NCBI GenBank assembly: GCA_958510875.1
Contig: OY294068.1
Location: 161,856,388-161,920,387 of the forward strand
Length of the DNA stretch: 64,000 bases
Direction of reading: 5' to 3'
DNA from: Endomychus coccineus
Lineage: Eukaryota; Arthropoda; Insecta; Coleoptera; Endomychidae
Made by a program: the position numbers and the translations under genes. The notes under the pieces are model-generated. The model had not been told where the DNA came from. It ran no database searches and saw only the letters and a list, made by a program, of their open reading frames with translations. Shown here in pieces: positions 58,701-64,000 of the stretch. The stretch's first letter is position 1. Each line of letters opens with the position of its first letter.

Positions 58701-61700
58701 GCATGCGGCTTTTAATCACTGCCCGGCAGAGACCAACGCCTTAATTGGAGAAGAGACGGTCTTTTGAACCATCTAGGCCGCTCTCCCCCTGCCTATTCTT
58801 GTTCAGTGTTAAACAGCTTTCGTTTGAGGAGTAGCCATCGGCCTCATCTCATCGGCCTACAACATATCATTGCCCTGGCCGCGAATCCATTAACTAGAAA
58901 CCTGGGATAGGAAGCACAGATACCGGACTTCAGGAGTGAAGCCATTTGGTGCAGCGTTTACCCACGCAGAGGCAGCTGTTTTATTTGCCCCCGGCGGAAC
59001 TTCTTTAGGCGGAACCACTACGGGCACTGCTTGCTAGACTATATTATTGCCACTTCTGGGCTATAGCTAACTCCACTTCCTCGTGTTACCTGTTTTACCT
59101 TACCAGGAACGTTTGACGAGTCACTGTTCGGCTTTGTTCAAATAACCTACCGCATGTATCTACCAAGCCCGTGAATCCATTTCTGCCAGAGTTCTGGGAT
59201 AAAAAGGTACGATATCATGGATTTAGTGGTGAAATGTATGTGGTGTACTGTTCACCGGATCCTTTGCAGTGACAACTGTTAGTTTCGCCCCGAGGAGTTA
59301 CTTTTCTCGAAACCCACGCAAAGAACGTTGCTTGCTGAAGCTACTCCCGAAGTCATCCGGATCATGTAGTTCTCTCTCGAGATCCAATGTTACAGCTAGA
59401 GATTCCCCATATTTTTCAAAAGATTTCTGCCATACATGTAGGCAAGCAGGTTTCGTGTTGAGATATCTGCTGACAGAAGCCATATTGCTGATCATTCACG
59501 ATTTTGGATATTGTTGTATTTTTTTATGCTCCGACTACACGAAAGGGAAATTTATAATATTCGAAGAACATCGTGTGAACTAGCAGTGGGATGTATTCAT
59601 ATATTCATATTTTTCTTGCAGGTTTGGAGGTTATAGACATAGGGTAAGATCTCACTAGGAGAATTGTTCCCCAATTACCCTGTTCTCAAGTTCTCAAGCT
59701 TGACAGTGAAGGGGTGACCAGTTTCAGCTCGTCTAGTCTGCCTATCTGAAATCTCTCATTGTTGAACAACAGACGAGATTTCTGATAAACATGACCATGG
59801 AAATATCTATAGAAAATAGAGTGATCTTCCACCTTTCTACGATGTTTTAGAAAGGACAATGAACTCGTGAGTGTAACATCATCAATCAAACGAATAGGTC
59901 TCTTGTGAATGGAATCCAAGAGTTTCAGCGTATGTTTGGGAGCCGAACTCCAAACATTTGTGCAGTACTCCAGGACAGGTCGATTCTGTGCTTTGTAAAT
60001 CTTCTTTTCCGATGTCATACTTTGATCAAGTTATATGTAGATATCTACTTAATAACACTAATAAGTACGAAATAATCACCCATGATTATTCATTAGTGTT
60101 ATAGTGTATCCTCAGTTGTGGATTTTGAAAGATATTTCTGTTTCGACATATTTTTTATTACTTAAAGCCATTATCGAGCAAAAAATGGAATTCATGTTAA
60201 TAACCTCTTTTGAACAACACGTTAAATTGATGAAAATACACAGTAGGCCGTTGTCACATTATTTTTATTAGACACCGCCAATAACAGAGGATAATAGTTA
60301 CTTTGTACCATTGAAGTCCTAGGTACTTGATCATAATCGAAGCTTCCTGAACTCAACTTATCTAAAGTATGTGTAAAAATTTTGGTCGAAGAAAGTTCCA
60401 TATTTATATGTCTGTGTATATATGTTTGAGACATGAGGGTGAAAAATATGCAGAATAACGAAATAAATATACGTTCATTTTGTATGTTCAACCAACAATA
60501 TGGATTTATTATTATCTGTTTAATACGGCTCCAAATTTCATGCTATACCTTGACAACAAGTCGTTTGTGGTGCTGAATAATATCCCCAGTTCCTCCGGGA
60601 AACTGTTGACCAGAACATCATCGCAGGTATGTCAGTAAATTCATCTTCTTCATTTCCAGCTTCTAATAACAATATATTCCATTCACCTACTTCCGAAAGC
60701 CTATTTGCTACTACTGCACCAGCAGAACCAGCTCCAATTATGATGAAATCATATTCACCAAAATCTGATACATAATAATACATATAAGGTGGTTGTAAGA
60801 ATTGAACAGATTTTCAAATAATATTAGCCATTTGAAAATAAAAAAGCTGGGAAAACTTGCAGGCAACTCCGATTGACTCCGGGTTTTTTGAAAAATTTTC
60901 CTGAACGGATTTACAATATTCCCGAAAAAAAAACTAATATGTGCTTTTTCATTTTTCAATTGTTATAGAGGAATATAGAGGAAAATGGTCAATTTTCATG
61001 GCCAAAAATTTGGAAACTTCTAAAATTTCGAAATCATGCCAACAATGGCTGGGAATGCTCACTCGGAATATTTTCCAAACAAAAAATGAAATCTATGAAA
61101 AAAAAAATTGAGGAAACAATTTTTTTTCAAAATTTCTGTGTTGATATGGAACAATAAAAAAGAATATAAATACTTACAATTCGTAATTGATGGATGTAAA
61201 AAAAAATTAATTTGTGGATGAATAATTAATTATTAATTAATTATTCCAAAAAATAATAAGTTTAAGAAAATGTCGCTTACACAATAAACACAATAAAATT
61301 CAACAGCCACGTGCTCAATCACCTCGCAAACCCCCGAGTACAGTTTTCTAGACATTTTCGTTGAAAATTGCAAAATTTCCGCGTTTTGTCCATCAACATT
61401 GGCCAATAACTGGCCAATAAATCAAAAAATGGAAAATCCTTCTTCGGAATCGTGATCAGCGACCTCGAAAACCCCCCGAGTGGGCATTTCCAGCCATTGT
61501 TGGCATGAAAATTGGCCATTTTCCTCTATATTCCTCTATAACAATTGAAAAATGGAAAAGCACATATTAGTTTTTTTTCGGGAATGTTGTAAATCCGTTC
61601 AGGAAAATTTTGCAAAAAATCTGGAGTCGATCGGAGTTGTCCGCAAATTTTCTCAGCTATTATACTTCTTTCGTCTAATTTGACCCGACTATATGTAAAT

Positions 61701-61945
61701 TCTTGGCAAATAGGTCACATTACCAAATGTGTCTACTATATTTCGTCTTTACGTAGATAAACACACTTACCATATATCCTAGGATCGGTAACATTTGCAA
61801 GGTAGTATCCATTGTCAACTGGAAAATCGTACAGTTTGGCATTTTTGATGTTCTCCTCAATCACATACTTCAAATGTTCTGTTTTCGAACAGTGGACGTA
61901 AAGAAATTGAATACTGAGACAAATAATAGAGCTTAGCAGTCGCAT
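55794..61945 (-). CDS. GMC oxidoreductase gene A, three exons
   Basis: Exons 61945-61771, 60764-60549 and 57259-55794, joined at phase 1 both times, total 618 residues. Exon 1 starts at the ATG at 61945 (the frame upstream has no ATG) with signal peptide RLLSSIICLSIQFLYVHC. Exon 2, 216 nt exactly as in gene B, holds DFIIIGAGSAGAVVANRLSE. Exon 3 holds GGTSSINAIMYARGN, AGSINSAQLLMLSGIGP, AYHPMGTTRMG and HTTSGHPHAVAVMIGEK. Relative to gene B and the usual GN.NA pattern, the last block has His in place of Asn. Predicted secreted FAD oxidoreductase; the substrate is unknown. Intron 2 is filled with Jockey-like debris, intron 1 with an inverted-repeat element. Confidence 0.88.
57690..58260 (-). pseudogene. 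Jockey-like remnant in GMC intron 2
   Basis: Minus strand: KRAIDDVTL..LLTSSRASKE and LFYRYFHHWCSSEISSVVPP, the C-terminus of the same family as at 49920-50900, with the shared 3' tail CATCGTGTGAGCCAG near 57730. Confidence 0.65.
58300..59300 (-). repeat. GC-richer segment with two 130-bp internal repeats
   Basis: Composition differs from the AT-rich surroundings. A block with GCGAATCCATT, CTGGGATA and TTGGTGCAGCGTT occurs at about 58880-59010 and in diverged form at about 59170-59300. It lies between Jockey-like 3' and reverse transcriptase fragments and may be the 5' region of that retroelement. Confidence 0.4.
59298..60020 (-). pseudogene. Jockey-like reverse transcriptase fragments
   Basis: 59495-59298 reads VWQKSFEKYGESLAVTLD, the reverse transcriptase segment also seen at 50800. 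60018-59686 reads KAQNRPVLEYCTNVWSSAPK, LIDDVTLTSSL and IFYRYFHG. The order shows two truncated copies next to each other. Confidence 0.7.
60838..61668. repeat. Inverted-repeat element in GMC intron 1
   Basis: 60838-61065 and 61478-61668 are imperfect inverted copies (shared blocks TTTTCCTGAACGGATTTAC, AAGCACATATTAG and GCCAACAATGGCTGG). The centre is AT-rich and non-coding. Exact ends and target duplication were not resolved. Likely a foldback or MITE. Confidence 0.6.
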
Positions 61946-61989
61946 ACTCACAACAATAACATTAAAATACCATAGAAATATTAACAAAT

Positions 61990-62780
61990 GAATAGACGAA
62001 AAATATCTAGTATATTCGGTTTCTGTATCAAAAGGTAAACTTCAAATGAATCAAACTAAAGCAGCATAAATAATGCATTCTATCGTTATTTCAATTCAAA
62101 TTTATTAGAATAAATTCCCATATGAATCAGTTTATATATTCACAAAATATTGTTTACAATTTATGGTATGTAGTATATTTACTGATCCATTGTAATGCTT
62201 TATCTATTTGTATTAGTTGAATGATTGTTACGTAGACTTTGCAGCATTGGGTAGTTATCCTAATCTGCAGCTAACTAACATTCATGAAGAAGTAAATGTT
62301 GAATCTTCTCGAATCTCATTCACAAGGTGCAAAATAATGATCTAAAATGGGAAATGTTAACTCATATCAGAAAGATGGTGATAAATCTGTTAGTTAATTA
62401 TTAAACTAAGAGGTCAGTATGCTGAACGCACGGAGGGTTAAGACGGAGTGGTGAATGTGCCGAAAGGATCGTTTTATGCTTTCGCTAAGCTCACCCCGTC
62501 TTCCGCCTAAGCCGATAAAGAGCGCGCGCAGCAGTCTGTTTAGTTGCGCGAGCTCAAACCGGCTAAGTAGAAACCAACAACGTGCATCATGAACCGGTTT
62601 AAGGATATTTCCTTTTCATTAAATTTGTTAATGCTTCAAACAAAATTGCAAGTTTGTTATATGCTGTTCAGCATTCCAAACCGCGACGTGAGTACTGTGT
62701 TTGTCTACGTGCCCTCTATCTTGGAAGTTGATAGGCTATTATAGTAAGCTACAAATCCATGAGAATAATCAAAAGTCCCA
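61990..62780. other. 5' flank of GMC gene A
   Basis: No gene. A GC-rich patch at about 62400-62600 (AGCGCGCGCAGCAG, CTTCCGCCTAAGCCG) stands out. No clear TATA could be assigned to the gene. Confidence 0.4.
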
Positions 62781-62782
62781 TG

Positions 62783-63127
62783 TGACATTTGGGATGTACC
62801 ATCTTTAACTAGAACGCATTAAAATTTTCAGACTGATACGTACGTCATTCAGTTTTGTTTTAACACCCATCGAAAGCAAGCAACCTTGAAAAGGAATTTC
62901 GCGTCTTTATTAAACATTATTTCTTGCGTGGAAAAAACATTACGCAAACCAAAGTATCGCTTGTTAAACATTAAGGGGACTCTTCACCATCGATTGTAAC
63001 GATTCATAAATGATTTACTGATTTTCGTTGTGGCAGTATGACTACAAAGGACGCCAAAAGTTCGTTCTGATCGTCCAATTGAGGTTACAACGCCAGAAGT
63101 CGTTGATAAAATCCATGGTATGATATG
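62783..63127 (+). mobile_element. Truncated mariner, 5' part only
   Basis: Matches the inverse of 43430-43785: GATGTACCATCTTTAACTAG, CACCATCGATTG.AACGATTC, CCATGGTATGATAT. It breaks off after that last block. No open frame. Confidence 0.75.
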
Positions 63128-63309
63128 TTTTCTGAATCATAATTACAAATTTTAGTTGATTTTTCTTTTTCTTATGTTTTTCTCATAGCATAGTTGTTAT
63201 TCTGTTCTCTACTCTTTTTGTATAAACAACGTATACGAAAATAAAAAAAAACTAACATCCCAGATGTACTAGTTGTATTTGCTGTCAAATGAGAGAACAT
63301 ACCAGTGAT

Positions 63310-63822
63310 CAGGCCCGTAGCCAGCCGTAAAAGCTGAGTATAAGTTGTGGTGTGAGAAATTATCGGGACTCGAGAAAGATGCCGAGGCTTTACAAGTATT
63401 GGATTTTTGTGAAAAGAGCAGATTTCCAACAATCAAATATCTATTAACAGTTTTGGCAACTCTTCCGGGCAACGAAAGACTTAGTGCACTCGCCGTACTG
63501 TAAATTCATGGAAACATAGGTATCGATCCGAATGAGGTTCTTGAGATTATGGCAGCAAAGAAATCGCGAAAGTTAAAATTTTAAATTTTGTCTACTGAAA
63601 TTGACGTTTCAGTTTGACAATTGATGTGTATGTGCTTGACTGACAATTAAAATACAGTGATGATGTTAATAACAATACAGCAGTTTTTCACTAATGAGTC
63701 CAACTTTAATAACAAATATCCTTGCAAGACACCCATCAACCATTTCCGCCCCCCACCCCCCAAAAAATTATTACTACGTTTTGGGCCCCCCTCCCCAAAC
63801 CAAATTTCTGGCTACGGGCCTG
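63310..63822 (+). mobile_element. hAT deletion derivative with TSD CCAGTGAT
   Basis: 513 bp with ends CAGGCCCGTAGCCAG and its inverse, flanked by CCAGTGAT at 63302-63309 and 63823-63830. Inside, a plus-strand frame reads FPTIKYLLTVLATLPGNERL, a stop, then IDPNEVLEIMAAKKSRKLKF: the hAT transposase C-terminus with the dimerisation core deleted. Confidence 0.88.
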
Positions 63823-64000
63823 CCAGTGATGTTTCTTTGCGAACTATATATTGATTATTAAGTTGAAACATTGAAACTCTCACCCCATTCCATACAACAT
63901 GAAAATAATTGAGCTGTTTTCATTTATTCTCTTGCCTAGCTCTCTGTTGTCCTGGTCATATTGATTGGTAAAACGTGCAATTTTCCCAAGTAGTGTTTAT

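Overview
The window looks like insect nuclear DNA, possibly beetle, though the order cannot be settled from sequence alone. It has intron-containing genes for secreted GMC oxidoreductases, arthropod-style TATA plus TCAGT initiators, Penelope-like, Jockey-like, mariner and hAT elements, and no bacterial features.

The main object is one complete Polinton/Maverick (adintovirus-like endogenous DNA virus) at 1086-32109. It has 564-bp terminal inverted repeats of equal length (1086-1649 and 31546-32109), ends in AG...CT, and is flanked by the 6-bp target duplication GAATGA (1080-1085 and 32110-32115). Its core runs from about 15.5 to 31 kb. On the plus strand are an OB-fold-like protein and protein-primed DNA polymerase B. 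On the minus strand follow two unrecognised proteins, a frameshifted retroviral-type integrase, a coiled-coil fibre-like protein, a split protein of a Polinton-associated family and the packaging ATPase. On the plus strand again are a phospholipase A2/pX-like virion protein, an adenain-like protease, a Cys-rich protein, the penton, a 48-residue ORF, a frameshifted major capsid protein and a DIQGF-family protein next to the right TIR. A relative of that last protein lies next to the left TIR. A six-exon minus-strand gene sits at 15571-16442 and faces the polymerase block across a promoter region with two divergent TATA boxes and a 54-bp repeat.

The left half of the element (3.1-15.6 kb) is unusual. 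Two perfect GT arrays (1188 and 870 units) bound an 8.3-kb stretch with Penelope-like remnants, a broken zinc-finger gene, a 119-bp perfect palindrome and a motif repeated at exact 40-bp spacing. Without this stretch and the arrays the element would be about 18.6 kb, a normal Polinton size.

To the right (31320-36538) the Polinton end and its flank are repeated as a 2.3-kb-arm inverted duplication centred at 33609, followed by a 641-bp direct copy. From 36.5 kb onward comes host sequence. A Penelope-like element is split by a hAT copy with an 8-bp TSD. Two tandem GMC oxidoreductase genes lie on the minus strand (40975-49674 and 55794-61945), with identical intron phases and a shared 216-nt exon 2. 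Their introns hold a mariner, a long-TIR DDE transposon with a transposase broken by one stop, a hAT MITE, Jockey-like fragments and an inverted-repeat element. A second Penelope copy lies between the genes, and a truncated mariner and a hAT deletion derivative lie at the far right.

The virus-like genes form a near-complete set for replication, integration, packaging and capsid formation. Integrase and capsid genes carry frame breaks, so this copy is probably not autonomous. The phospholipase and protease frames are joined by a correctly phased A AAA AAC heptamer and the protease lacks a usable ATG, which suggests programmed -1 frameshifting rather than decay.
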